A stretch of DNA of 64,000 nucleotides from Rhizobium sp. P32RR-XVIII (GTDB lineage: Bacteria; Pseudomonadota; Alphaproteobacteria; Rhizobiales; Rhizobiaceae), in assembly GCF_012641395.1 (NCBI RefSeq), contig NZ_JABAIH010000003.1, positions 372,001 to 436,000 of the forward strand, written 5' to 3'. Both the position numbers and the translations under genes were made by a program. The notes under the pieces are model-generated. The model was not told the origin of the DNA, searched no databases, and worked only from the letters and a program-made list of their open reading frames with translations. Below, piece by piece: positions 15,604 to 23,648 of the stretch. Every line of letters begins with the position of its first letter. Position 1 is the first letter of the stretch.

Positions 15604-16365
15604 CTAGTTGCGCAGGATTTCGCCAAGGAACTTGCGCGTGCGCTCATGACGCGGATTGGTGAAGAAATCGGCCGGGTGCGCTTCCTCGACGATCGCGCCG
15701 CTTGCCATGAAGATCACCCGGTCAGCGACCTGGCGGGCAAAGCCCATTTCATGCGTCACGCAGATCATCGTCATGCCTTCTTCGGCGAGACTGATCATCG
15801 TATCGAGGACTTCCTTGACCATTTCCGGATCCAGCGCCGAGGTGGGCTCGTCGAACAGCATGACTTTCGGCCGCATGCAGAGCGCGCGCGCAATTGCGAC
15901 GCGCTGCTGCTGGCCGCCGGAGAGTTGGGTAGGGTATTTGCCGGCCTGCTCCAGGATCTTGACCCTGCCGAGCAGTGACCGGGCTCGTTCCTCGGCCTCT
16001 GTCTTTCCAACGCCGAGCGCCCGCATCGGTGCCAGCATGCAGTTCTCAAGGACCGTCAGGTGCGGGAAAAGATTGAACTGTTGGAAGACCATGCCGACCT
16101 CGCGCCGGATCGCATCGATCGCCTTTGCCTGGTTTCCCATCAGGATGCCGCCAACGCGGATCTCCCCCTTCTGGTAGGTCTCCAGATGGTTGATGCAGCG
16201 GATGAGCGTCGATTTTCCGCTACCCGAAGGTCCGCACAGCACGATCCTTTCGCTCTTGCGGACCGACATGTTGATGTCGTGCAGGGCCTGGAAGGCGCCA
16301 TACCATTTCTCCACGTGGGTCATGGTGATCATCGTCTCTACGGTCGATGCAGAAGCATTGGTCAT
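15604..16365 (-). CDS. Polar amino-acid-type ABC transporter ATP-binding protein (GlnQ/HisP type)
   Basis: This 253-residue ATPase has Walker [13 protein letters not shown], the Q-loop [13 protein letters not shown], signature [15 protein letters not shown], Walker [15 protein letters not shown] and the switch His in CVTHEMGFA. It matches the polar amino acid uptake family closely. I placed the start at 16365 ([12 protein letters not shown]), since an upstream in-frame ATG at 16428 overlaps the permease gene by 20 bases and adds residues unlike the family. It serves the two permeases upstream and the binding protein at 18293. The linked catabolic genes suggest that a hydroxylated organic acid is carried, not an amino acid. 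Confidence 0.92.
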   Translation of the reverse strand: MTNASASTVETMITMTHVEKWYGAFQALHDINMSVRKSERIVLCGPSGSGKSTLIRCINHLETYQKGEIRVGGILMGNQAKAIDAIRREVGMVFQQFNLFPHLTVLENCMLAPMRALGVGKTEAEERARSLLGRVKILEQAGKYPTQLSGGQQQRVAIARALCMRPKVMLFDEPTSALDPEMVKEVLDTMISLAEEGMTMICVTHEMGFARQVADRVIFMASGAIVEEAHPADFFTNPRHERTRKFLGEILRN

Positions 16366-16408
16366 GGTCTGAATTCCATCGATCTCTCGTGGTTTCGCTT
16401 GAGCGTCA

Positions 16409-17050
16409 TCAGCGCGCCGACACGGCAAATCGCTTTTCGAGGTGCGCGCCGAAGATCGTCAGCGGGCAGCACATCAGGAAGTAGAGGGCGCCTACGATCC
16501 CGAAGACCGTCAGCGGCTCAAAGATCTGGTTGGAGATGATGTTGCCGGCGCGGGTGAGCTCCGTGAAGCCAACGATCGAGGCCAGCGACGTTCCCTTGAT
16601 GAGCTGCACGAGGAAGCCGATCGTTGCCGGCAGCGAGATGCGCAGCGCCTGCGGCAGGATCACATCCTTCATCCGCCAGACATATTTGAGGCTGAGCGCC
16701 TTTGCGGCCTCAGTCTGGCCGCGCGGCACGGCATCAATCGAACCCCGCCAGATCTCGCCCAGATAGGCGCTGGCGTGCAACGTCAATCCTATGGCGACAG
16801 ATAGCCAGGCGTCGAGCTTCAGGCCGATCAAAGCCAGACCGTAATAGGCGACGAAAAGCTGCATCAGCAGCGGCGTGCCCTGAAATAAGGCGATGTAGCC
16901 GGCCGTAGCGCGTTCCAGCACCGGTATCTCGGACGTGCGGGCCAAGGCGACGCCAAGCCCTGCGATGCAACCGCAGACGAAGCCGACGGCGGACAGAAGG
17001 ACGGTCCATTTCAGGCCGATCAGAAGGAAAACGAATTCTTCGCTGCCCAT
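16409..17050 (-). CDS. ABC transporter permease, His/Glu/Gln/Arg/opine family
   Basis: This 213-residue inner-membrane permease has about five hydrophobic segments. The family EAA loop is clear ([28 protein letters not shown]). AGGAG lies nine bases before the ATG at 17050. It pairs with the permease at 17062, 11 bases upstream, to form the membrane channel of the importer in this operon. Length is normal for the family. Confidence 0.92.
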   Translation of the reverse strand: MGSEEFVFLLIGLKWTVLLSAVGFVCGCIAGLGVALARTSEIPVLERATAGYIALFQGTPLLMQLFVAYYGLALIGLKLDAWLSVAIGLTLHASAYLGEIWRGSIDAVPRGQTEAAKALSLKYVWRMKDVILPQALRISLPATIGFLVQLIKGTSLASIVGFTELTRAGNIISNQIFEPLTVFGIVGALYFLMCCPLTIFGAHLEKRFAVSAR

Positions 17051-17061
17051 GATGGTGGCTC

Positions 17062-17730
17062 CTACTTGACCGGATAAGTGAAATAACGGGCCGAAAAGAG
17101 CGCAAAGAGGCGCATCATCAGCCAGGAAATGACGAGGTAGAAGATCAGGACCGTGAAATAGACCTCGAAGCTTCTGAAGCTTTCCGACTCGATGCGTTGC
17201 GAGACGGAAGTCAATTCATAGGCCGAGATCGCCGAAGCAATGCTGGTCGACAGCGTCAGCAGCACGAATTGGCTTGTCAGCGACGGATAAATCGCCCGTA
17301 GCGCCGGCTTGAGGATGATCAGCCGGAAGACCTGCGCCTTGTGGAGGCCAAGGGCCAGCCCCGCCTCCATCTGCCCCTTCGGGATGGACTGGACGCCACC
17401 GCGGATAATCTCGATGGCATAGGCACCGCCATTGATGCCGAGCGCGATGATCGCCGTCGGCGTCGGGTCGAGCCGGATACCGGCAAGCGGCAGCGCGAAG
17501 TAGAGAAAGAAGATCTGCACCAAAAACGGCGTGTTGCGGATGAGTTCGACGAAACCGATGATCAGCCAGCGCAGCGGCTTGAACGGCGAATCCCGCAACG
17601 CGACGCCGCCGATGCCGATCACGATTGCCAGCAGCATGCCGCAAATGGCAAGCAGGAACGTGCCGAGACAGCCAAGCAGCAGCCCAGGCAAGCCGTCGAT
17701 GACCGGCGTGAAATCCAGGGTGTAGTTCAT
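17062..17730 (-). CDS. ABC transporter permease, His/Glu/Gln/Arg/opine family
   Basis: This 222-residue inner-membrane protein is the second channel subunit. It has the same EAA loop type (IPKGQMEAGLALGLHKAQVF) and about five membrane segments. GAGGAG lies six bases before the ATG at 17730, which is only nine bases after the stop of aroQ. It forms a heterodimer with the product of 16409, judging from the usual two-permease organisation. Confidence 0.92.
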   Translation of the reverse strand: MNYTLDFTPVIDGLPGLLLGCLGTFLLAICGMLLAIVIGIGGVALRDSPFKPLRWLIIGFVELIRNTPFLVQIFFLYFALPLAGIRLDPTPTAIIALGINGGAYAIEIIRGGVQSIPKGQMEAGLALGLHKAQVFRLIILKPALRAIYPSLTSQFVLLTLSTSIASAISAYELTSVSQRIESESFRSFEVYFTVLIFYLVISWLMMRLFALFSARYFTYPVK

Positions 17731-17739
17731 CGCCTCTCC

Positions 17740-18183
17740 TCAGCCGCGCATGACCATACCGGCCATCGCCTGGATCGCCAGCTCGTATCCGTTTGCGCCG
17801 AAGCCGATCATGATCGCGGTGGCGACACGTGAGACCAACGAATTGTGATAGATGCTCTCGCGGGCATGGACGTTCGATATGTGCAGCTCGATTTTCGGCG
17901 GATCAAACGTCTTCAGCGCGTCGAGCAGGGCGATCGATGTGAAGGTATAGCCGGCCGGATTGATGATGATGCCGCAGGCCGCGTTGCGCGCCTGATGCAC
18001 ACTCTCCACCAGCTCACCCTCGAAATTTGTCTGGCGAAAGTCGACGTCGAACCCCAGGCTCTTTGCCTTGGCGAGGCATTTTTCCTTGATATCGGCGAGC
18101 GTCGTCGTGCCGTAAATGGCTGGCTCCCGCTGGCCAAGAAGATTCAGGTTCGGCCCGTTGAGCACAAATATCGTCTTGTTCAT
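17740..18183 (-). CDS. aroQ: Type II 3-dehydroquinate dehydratase
   Basis: This 147-residue enzyme converts 3-dehydroquinate to 3-dehydroshikimate. It has the complete type II signature: FVLNGPNLNLLGQREPAIYG with the catalytic Arg and Tyr, QTNFEGELVESVHQARN, IIINPAGYTFTSIALLDAL and the active-site His in ELHISNVHARE. GAGGAG lies seven bases before the ATG at 18183. An ATG further upstream (18246) would add 21 residues with no family match. The gene sits inside an importer operon with two dehydrogenases and next to the dehydroshikimate dehydratase at 19371, so it is probably the catabolic copy (QuiB-like function). Confidence 0.93.
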   Translation of the reverse strand: MNKTIFVLNGPNLNLLGQREPAIYGTTTLADIKEKCLAKAKSLGFDVDFRQTNFEGELVESVHQARNAACGIIINPAGYTFTSIALLDALKTFDPPKIELHISNVHARESIYHNSLVSRVATAIMIGFGANGYELAIQAMAGMVMRG

Positions 18184-18239
18184 GATCGCGCTCCTCGAAA
18201 CGCGCTGGGCCCTAGCCTTTGGCACGGCAATTCCGTTGA

Positions 18240-18257
18240 CGGGCACCGTAATGCCCG
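18240..18257. promoter_or_regulatory. Hairpin between binding-protein gene and aroQ
   Basis: CGGGCA (18240-18245) pairs with TGCCCG (18252-18257) around a six-base loop, in the 109-base gap after the binding-protein gene. There is a T6 run on the plus strand but none on the operon strand. Such hairpins often protect the abundant binding-protein part of an operon mRNA; a partial attenuator is the other option. Confidence 0.35.
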
Positions 18258-18292
18258 CCCCTTTTTTGCCTCTTGCTGAAGCAGTAAGTGAC

Positions 18293-19123
18293 TTAGTTGA
18301 CGGCGAACGGAATGCCGTCGAGTTTCTCGGGAAACTCCGGAACCGGAACCTTCATCCACTTGTCGTAGATCTTCTTGAGCTCACCGTTCGCCTTGATCTT
18401 GTCGATGAAGGCATTGATCGAGGCGTTGATTTCCTTCTCGCCAAGGCGCGTGCAGGCACCGTTGTAGAGCTTCTGGAATTCGAGCTTGTTTTCAAATTCC
18501 CCCGGACGCGCTTTTTCGACACGATCCATGTAGAAGATGTTGCCGCCAAGCGCCTGCACCTGGCCGGACACCAGAGCCTGGACGCTGGGCGCATCACCAT
18601 CGAAGCGGCGGATGGTTGCGCTCTGTGGTGCGTTCTTGGTGACCTGCGTGTCCTGGGCCGCGCCCTTTGCGACGCCGATCGAAAGATTGGCCATGTCCTC
18701 ATTGGTCTTGATCGACATCGTTTTCGGGGCGATCAGGACGATGGCGTTGGCAACATAAGGCTTGCTGAACTGAACAGCCTTGGCGCGATCCGGTAGCATC
18801 GCCATTGTCGCGAAGAGCACGTCGACGCGACCCGTCGTCAGCGCTGGGATACGGTTGTTGACTTCAAGAGGCACGAACTCGACCGACACGCCCAGTTCCT
18901 TGGCATAGAGCGATGCGATATCCGCATCGAGACCGTCCTGCTTGCCCGCGCTCGTCACAAAGCCCCACGGCGGGTTGTCGCCCTGGATGCCCACGATGAG
19001 CTTTCCTCTGGCCTTGACCTCCTCAGGCGTGATGGCGGCCGCCGGCTTTGCAAGCCCGATGGCAGCCACGATAGCAGCGGCACCCAGCATGGCATTTCGG
19101 CGCGTCAGCATCGACTTGAACAT
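18293..19123 (-). CDS. ABC transporter substrate-binding protein, polar amino acid (SBP family 3) type
   Basis: This 276-residue periplasmic binding protein has a signal peptide (MFKSMLTRRNAMLGAAAIV, then hydrophobic to KPAAA). The family 3 pattern follows: KLIVGIQGDNPPWGFV, DGLDADIASLYAKELG, VDVLFATMAMLPDRAKAVQF and a C-terminal helix INAFIDKIKANGELKKIY. AAGGAGGAGG precedes the ATG at 19123. It is the first gene of the seven-gene operon. Family 3 proteins mostly bind amino acids, but the neighbours (aroQ, AroE-like, QuiC) make quinate, shikimate or a related acid the more likely ligand. Confidence 0.88.
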   Translation of the reverse strand: MFKSMLTRRNAMLGAAAIVAAIGLAKPAAAITPEEVKARGKLIVGIQGDNPPWGFVTSAGKQDGLDADIASLYAKELGVSVEFVPLEVNNRIPALTTGRVDVLFATMAMLPDRAKAVQFSKPYVANAIVLIAPKTMSIKTNEDMANLSIGVAKGAAQDTQVTKNAPQSATIRRFDGDAPSVQALVSGQVQALGGNIFYMDRVEKARPGEFENKLEFQKLYNGACTRLGEKEINASINAFIDKIKANGELKKIYDKWMKVPVPEFPEKLDGIPFAVN

Positions 19124-19370
19124 TGATTCCTCCTCCTTTTGCGGTCGCTTTCGACCCAACAGTCATCCTCTCCCGACTGTATGACCACTTGTTTGCCAGA
19201 GGAACAGGCGTAAATCAACAGAGTTTTTCAAAATCATATGATACTTTCGATTTGATCAATTGAATTGAAATGCTCACGACATTTGACATAATGCCATGAG
19301 GAGGAGGTTGGCGGCTATATGCAAGTCAGCCAACTGGCCCTCGTCTTGCCGATGGAAAGGGTTGTTGATC
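19124..19370. promoter_or_regulatory. Divergent control region of the quinate/shikimate-type cluster
   Basis: This 247-base region separates the operon that starts at 19123 from the quiC gene. The stretch 19230-19275 is AT-rich and carries two short perfect palindromes, ATCATATGAT (19233-19242) and TTGATCAA (19252-19259). They are candidate operators for one of the GntR regulators at 21273 or 21990. I could not place a convincing promoter. Confidence 0.4.
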
Positions 19371-21263
19371 ATGAAGACCTCGATTGCGACGGTAACGCTG
19401 AGCGGTGAACTGCCGGAGAAACTCGAAGCCATCGCGCAGGCGGGCTTCGATGGCGTCGAGATCTTCGAGAACGACTTCCTGGCCTTCGACGGGAGCCCTG
19501 CCGATGTTGGCAGGATGGCGAATGACCTGGGGCTGAAAATAACGCTCTTTCAGCCCTTCCGCGATTTCGAAGGCATGCCGGATGCGCTTCGAAGCCGCAC
19601 CTTCGACCGGGCCGAACGCAAGTTCGACGTCATGCAGGAACTCGGAACCGACATGGTTCTCGTCTGCTCGAACGTCTCGCAGGCGGCCCTCGGCGGCATT
19701 GACCGCGCGGTCGCCGATTTTCACGAGCTTGGCGAGCGAGCAGCCAAACGTGGCCTGAAGATAGGTTACGAAGCGCTCGCCTGGGGGCGTTATGTCAACG
19801 ACCATCGCGACGCCTGGGAGATCGTACGCCGCGCCGATCATCCCAATGTCGGACTTATTCTCGATAGCTTCCATTCCCTGTCACGAAAGATCGACATCAA
19901 CTCGATCCGTTCGATTCCAAAGGAGAAGATCTTCATCGTCCAACTGGCGGATGCGCCGCTGATCGACATGGATCTGCTCTATTGGAGCCGCCATTTCCGC
20001 AATATGCCGGGCGAAGGCGATCTGCCCGTCACGGCCTTTACCGAGGCTGTGGCCTCGACAGGCTATGATGGTTATTTCTCGCTGGAGATCTTCAATGACC
20101 AGTTCCGGGGCGGCTCGACGCGGGCAATTGCCGCCGATGGCCACCGGTCACTGATCTATCTGGCCGATCAGGTTCGCCGGAGCGTCCGGACGCCGATCGG
20201 CGTTCCCATGCCAGAACGCGCTGCTGTCAAAGGTGTCGGTTTCGTCGAATTTGCCACCGATGAAGATGAGGCCGTCGAGCTGGTCGCCCTGCTCGGCGCT
20301 CTCGGCTTCCGCAAGGCTGCCGTCCATCGCTCCAAGAAGGTGACGCTGTTCGAACAGGGCGGCATCCGCATTCTCGTCAATGTTGATACCGCTGGCTTTG
20401 CGAACGCGGCCTATGCGGTCCACGGTACATCTGCCTATGCGCTGGCGCTCGTCGTGGATGATGCTGCCGAGGCGTATCGCCGGGCGCTGGCGCTCGATGC
20501 CGAGCCCTTCCGCCAGCCTGTCGCCGATGGGGAACTGGAGTTTCCCGCCATTCGCGGCGTCGGCGGCGGCCTCGTCTACCTCATCGATGACAAGAGCCCG
20601 CTCGGCCGTTTCTCGGAAATCGATTTCGAGCCCGTTTCGGAGAAGAATGGTCGTGCTGCTGGTGCCGGCCTGCAGCAGATCGATCATATCGCCCAGACAG
20701 TTGCCTATGACGAAATGCTGACCTGGCTGCTCTTCTACACCTCGATCTTCGAGACCAGGAAGACGCCCATGGTCGATATCATCGATCCGAGCGGTGTCGT
20801 GCGCAGCCAGGTTGTCGAAAATGAGTCCGGTACGCTGCGCATCACGATGAACGGGGCGGAAAATCGCCGCACGCTCGCCGGTCATTTCATCGCCGAGAAA
20901 TTCGGCTCGGGAATCCAACATCTGGCCTTCTCGACCAACGATATATTCGCCACCGCCCATACTCTTCGGGTGGGAGGTTTCAAGGCGCTCCATATCTCGC
21001 CAAACTACTACGATGACGTCGAGGCCCGCTTCGGTCTGGAGCCCGACCTCACCGAGCGGCTGAAAACAGAAAACATCCTCTATGACCGCGACGAGCATGG
21101 CGAATATTTCCAGCTCTATAGCGGCACATATGGCGAGGGCTTCTTCTTCGAAATTGTCGAGCGCCGCGGCTACCGCGGCTATGGTGCGTCCAATGCCATT
21201 TTCCGCATTGCCGCGCTCAAGAAGCAGATGCGGCCGGAGGGCATTCCCAAGGACGCCGGTTGA
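19371..21263 (+). CDS. quiC: 3-dehydroshikimate dehydratase fused to HPPD-like domain (QuiC type)
   Basis: This 630-residue protein converts 3-dehydroshikimate to protocatechuate. Its N-terminal TIM barrel of the sugar isomerase/AP-endonuclease type (about 1-270) shows the metal ligands Glu134 (YEALAWGR), Asp165 (LILDSFHSL), Gln191 (FIVQLADAP) and Glu239 (YFSLEIFND). The C-terminal half (about 285-630) holds two VOC domains resembling 4-hydroxyphenylpyruvate dioxygenase, with His439 (QIDHIAQT), His517 (IQHLAFS) and Glu594 (FFEIVER) as a 2-His-1-carboxylate set. This fused form is known from Pseudomonas QuiC; the role of its second domain is unclear. I chose the ATG at 19371 (MKTSIATVTL), as the in-frame upstream ATG at 19296 adds unrelated residues. 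It diverges from the importer operon. Confidence 0.9.
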   Translation: MKTSIATVTLSGELPEKLEAIAQAGFDGVEIFENDFLAFDGSPADVGRMANDLGLKITLFQPFRDFEGMPDALRSRTFDRAERKFDVMQELGTDMVLVCSNVSQAALGGIDRAVADFHELGERAAKRGLKIGYEALAWGRYVNDHRDAWEIVRRADHPNVGLILDSFHSLSRKIDINSIRSIPKEKIFIVQLADAPLIDMDLLYWSRHFRNMPGEGDLPVTAFTEAVASTGYDGYFSLEIFNDQFRGGSTRAIAADGHRSLIYLADQVRRSVRTPIGVPMPERAAVKGVGFVEFATDEDEAVELVALLGALGFRKAAVHRSKKVTLFEQGGIRILVNVDTAGFANAAYAVHGTSAYALALVVDDAAEAYRRALALDAEPFRQPVADGELEFPAIRGVGGGLVYLIDDKSPLGRFSEIDFEPVSEKNGRAAGAGLQQIDHIAQTVAYDEMLTWLLFYTSIFETRKTPMVDIIDPSGVVRSQVVENESGTLRITMNGAENRRTLAGHFIAEKFGSGIQHLAFSTNDIFATAHTLRVGGFKALHISPNYYDDVEARFGLEPDLTERLKTENILYDRDEHGEYFQLYSGTYGEGFFFEIVERRGYRGYGASNAIFRIAALKKQMRPEGIPKDAG

Positions 21264-21272
21264 TGCCTGAAG

Positions 21273-21947
21273 TCAGGCAATGCGCCCGCTTTTCAGGACA
21301 TGCTCCACGCCGCTCTCGACGTGCCGGCGGATGACGGCTCGAGCCCCCTCGATGTCGCGCTTCAAGGCGAGCTCGAACAGGAGCTTGTGGTCGTCGACGA
21401 CGGCCTTGCCGCGAAAGCTCTGGGCCAGCATGTGATAACGCAAAAACCGGTCGAACACGGAAGAAAGCGCCGCCATCAGCGTCGCGGAATTGCAGGCTGA
21501 GACGATCGCCTGGTGAAATTCCCAGTCATAGCGAACCCAGTCGATGGTGCGTGACGCATCGCCTGCAAGCAACTTCCTCTCCGCGGCCGCCAGCTTGTGG
21601 TGGGCTGCAACGATGCGCCCCTCCCATTCGAGATTTCCGGCCGCGAAGGACAGGCCGATCGCATGGGTTTCCAGCACCGTGCGCAGGTCGGCGAGTTCTT
21701 CAAGCTCTTTGCGGGATGCAGGGCTGACCTCGAAGCCGCGCTGCCCCTCCGCCAGCACTAGGTTTTCCGTGGTCAGGCGACTCAGTATTTCGCGCAGCGA
21801 CGAAATGCTGATCGAGTAGCGTTCCTTGGCTTGCTCCAGTTTGATCTTCGCACCGGGCGCCAGGGCCCCCGAGATGATATCCTGACGGATCTGCCGGAAC
21901 ACGACGTCGCTCACGGTCTCCGAAGGTTCACCAGTATTTTTGAGCAT
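21273..21947 (-). CDS. GntR-family regulator, FCD subfamily (paralogue 1)
   Basis: This 224-residue regulator has a winged helix (FRQIRQDIISGALAPG, then SISSLREILSRLTTENLVLAEGQRGFEV) and an FCD domain with DWVRYDWEFHQAIVSACNSATLM, which carries the metal-binding Asp and His pattern. AGAGGATTAC precedes the ATG at 21947; an upstream in-frame ATG at 21968 would add seven residues. It is convergent with quiC (9 bases between) and lies next to a close paralogue at 21990 on the same strand. It probably controls quiC and/or the divergent operon, with quinate, shikimate or protocatechuate as candidate effector. Confidence 0.9.
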   Translation of the reverse strand: MLKNTGEPSETVSDVVFRQIRQDIISGALAPGAKIKLEQAKERYSISISSLREILSRLTTENLVLAEGQRGFEVSPASRKELEELADLRTVLETHAIGLSFAAGNLEWEGRIVAAHHKLAAAERKLLAGDASRTIDWVRYDWEFHQAIVSACNSATLMAALSSVFDRFLRYHMLAQSFRGKAVVDDHKLLFELALKRDIEGARAVIRRHVESGVEHVLKSGRIA

Positions 21948-21989
21948 GTAATCCTCTGCTTCGCGCAAGCATGCGAGTGCCGCAAGACG

Positions 21990-22679
21990 CTATCCTGCTT
22001 GCGAGGGAAGGGCCGATAGCAGTCCTTTTCCGAGCGCGTGCTCCACCCCTGCCTGGATGTGGCGCTGAAGGACTTTCTTTGCGGTCTTGCTGTCACGCTG
22101 CAAAGCGGCGCCCAGAAGCTGCCTATGCTCCTGTTCTGCGACATCTCCACGATAAGAGAGGGCAACCATCTGATACCGCAAATATTTGTCGAAGACGGCG
22201 GAATGTGTCTCCATGAGCAGACGGGATCCGCAGGCGGATATCAGGGCCTGATGAAATTCCCAGTCGTAGCGTTTCCAGTCTTCGGCTCTGCTGGTGTCGC
22301 CCGAAGCCATCATCTTTTCCATTCGCGCCAGTTTGTAATGGGCGGACACGAGCCGAGCCTCCCATTCCACGTCGCCCTGGTCAAACGACTGCTCAAGTGC
22401 GTGCTCCTCCAACAATAGCCGAAGTGCTGCAATCTCCCGAAGGTCGGCAACCGACATCGGCGCAACGTCGAAACCGCGCTGGCCTTCCGCCACAACAAGC
22501 CCTTCGGATGTCAGGCGGTTCAGGATCTCCCGCAACGTGCTGACGCTGGTCTCGTAGGAGGCCTTCAAATTATCGAGTTTCAGCTTCTGGCCCGGAACCA
22601 GCCGGCCAAAAATGATGTCGCCGCGTATCCGCCGGTAACTGCTTTCTGCGATAGTTTCGATCGGAAGCTCGACTTGCAT
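21990..22679 (-). CDS. GntR-family regulator, FCD subfamily (paralogue 2)
   Basis: This 229-residue regulator is a close relative of the product of 21273: both share the YxxSxSTLREILxRLTxExLVxAEGQRGFxV recognition segment (abbreviated here), and the RYDWEFHQA motif of the FCD domain. The pair looks like a tandem duplication that has since diverged. I chose the ATG at 22679 (MQVELPIETI), which has GAGGAA six bases upstream; an ATG at 22709 has no ribosome site. It reads toward paralogue 1 with 42 bases between, so the two may be cotranscribed. Confidence 0.9.
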   Translation of the reverse strand: MQVELPIETIAESSYRRIRGDIIFGRLVPGQKLKLDNLKASYETSVSTLREILNRLTSEGLVVAEGQRGFDVAPMSVADLREIAALRLLLEEHALEQSFDQGDVEWEARLVSAHYKLARMEKMMASGDTSRAEDWKRYDWEFHQALISACGSRLLMETHSAVFDKYLRYQMVALSYRGDVAEQEHRQLLGAALQRDSKTAKKVLQRHIQAGVEHALGKGLLSALPSQAG

Positions 22680-22952
22680 GAATTCCTCAAAGATTTTCAA
22701 TTCTGTCATATATATCGAATAGCCGCTCCTTTCAATCAGGGGCTCCCCGCTTTACGGATCTGGAATCGATTTCCTGGGTCGTTGACCGCCGTGTCAGGAG
22801 TAGGGGACGTATACATCCGTCTCCGGGCCTAATCAGCCGAATAGCCAGGCAAGCGGAAGTGCCATGCCTCGTCCATCGCGATTAGAATCCAAAGGGTGCT
22901 TAGGTGGGTTTTCAGAAAAGCCATCGGGGTCGCCAGTCAAGCTTTCCCGTTT

Positions 22953-22993
22953 ACCGTTAGTAACGGTGACCGTGCTGCTCCAGCACGGTCACC
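22953..22993. repeat. Overlapping inverted repeats, possible terminator
   Basis: GGTGACCGTGCTG (22965-22977) and CAGCACGGTCACC (22981-22993) form a perfect 13-base stem with a three-base loop. It overlaps a second repeat, ACCGTTA (22953-22959) with TAACGGT (22961-22967), so the two structures exclude each other. It lies 86 bases beyond the stop of the gene at 23079 and could end that transcript, though no T-run follows. The rest of 22680-23078 shows no gene. Confidence 0.5.
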
Positions 22994-23078
22994 TCATCAA
23001 TCCTAGCCGGACAGGAAGACTGCCGCTCGGCCATTTAACCATCGACGACAAGCGTGCGTTCCGGTCTGATAGACCAAG

Positions 23079-23627
23079 TCAGCTGTCCGGTGCCTCGATG
23101 TCGTAGGAGATGCGCCCGGAAGGCAGGAGGAAGAAGGCGATCAGCGCGCCGCCCCTGGCCTCGGGATAGTGATGGCTGCCGGGGGCGGGCGCCGTCCATC
23201 CGGCATGCCGCCATCCCAGCGGCCCCATCAGTTCGGCGGTCGGCTCCAATGGCACAACGAGGTTGAACTCGCCATACGGATGGAGATGATAGTCTCCCCG
23301 GAAAGCGTGAGCCAAATCCGGCTTCTGGTCGGCGGGGAGGCGGCCCTGACGGCTGTCCATGTAGACGGTCGTTAGACTGAAATAATGCGTTCTCGCGGAA
23401 GGCTCGAGAAGACGGCTGCGCCGGTAATGCCGCCCGCCGATCTCGACGTCGGCTGCCCAGCCGTCCTCGACGCCGCGCCTCACACGGCGCGCGAGGTCTT
23501 CGTAGACTGCATTGCCAGGACCGTGCTTGTCGTTCAGCCAACGCTCCATTTCCGCGCCCGGCGTCTTGTCTTTTATTTGATCGATGAAAGCAATTGTTGC
23601 CTCGATCAGTTCGTCACGTTCAGTCAT
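23079..23627 (-). CDS. pnbB: 4-hydroxylaminobenzoate lyase (DUF4863, PnbB type)
   Basis: This 182-residue cytoplasmic protein belongs to the DUF4863 family, which includes PnbB, the lyase that turns 4-hydroxylaminobenzoate into protocatechuate with release of ammonia. Features seen are the N-terminal helical part (EATIAFIDQIKDKTPG), a cupin-like core with the histidines of GDYHLHPYGEFNLVVPL and GSHHYPEARGGALIAFFLLPSG. It follows the nitroreductase gene at 23649 by 21 bases, the order expected of a p-nitrobenzoate operon. AGGAACTTTC precedes the ATG at 23627. The assignment rests on family and on context together. Confidence 0.82.
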   Translation of the reverse strand: MTERDELIEATIAFIDQIKDKTPGAEMERWLNDKHGPGNAVYEDLARRVRRGVEDGWAADVEIGGRHYRRSRLLEPSARTHYFSLTTVYMDSRQGRLPADQKPDLAHAFRGDYHLHPYGEFNLVVPLEPTAELMGPLGWRHAGWTAPAPGSHHYPEARGGALIAFFLLPSGRISYDIEAPDS

Positions 23628-23648
23628 GAAAGTTCCTCCAGGAAGGGC

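Noticed and set aside
22707..22709. ATG upstream as start of the second GntR paralogue
   Set aside because: No ribosome site precedes it, whereas GAGGAA lies six bases before the ATG at 22679.
22864..23106. Short open frame in the region before the lyase gene
   Set aside because: No ribosome site or family; it contains the overlapping hairpins and ends inside the lyase gene.
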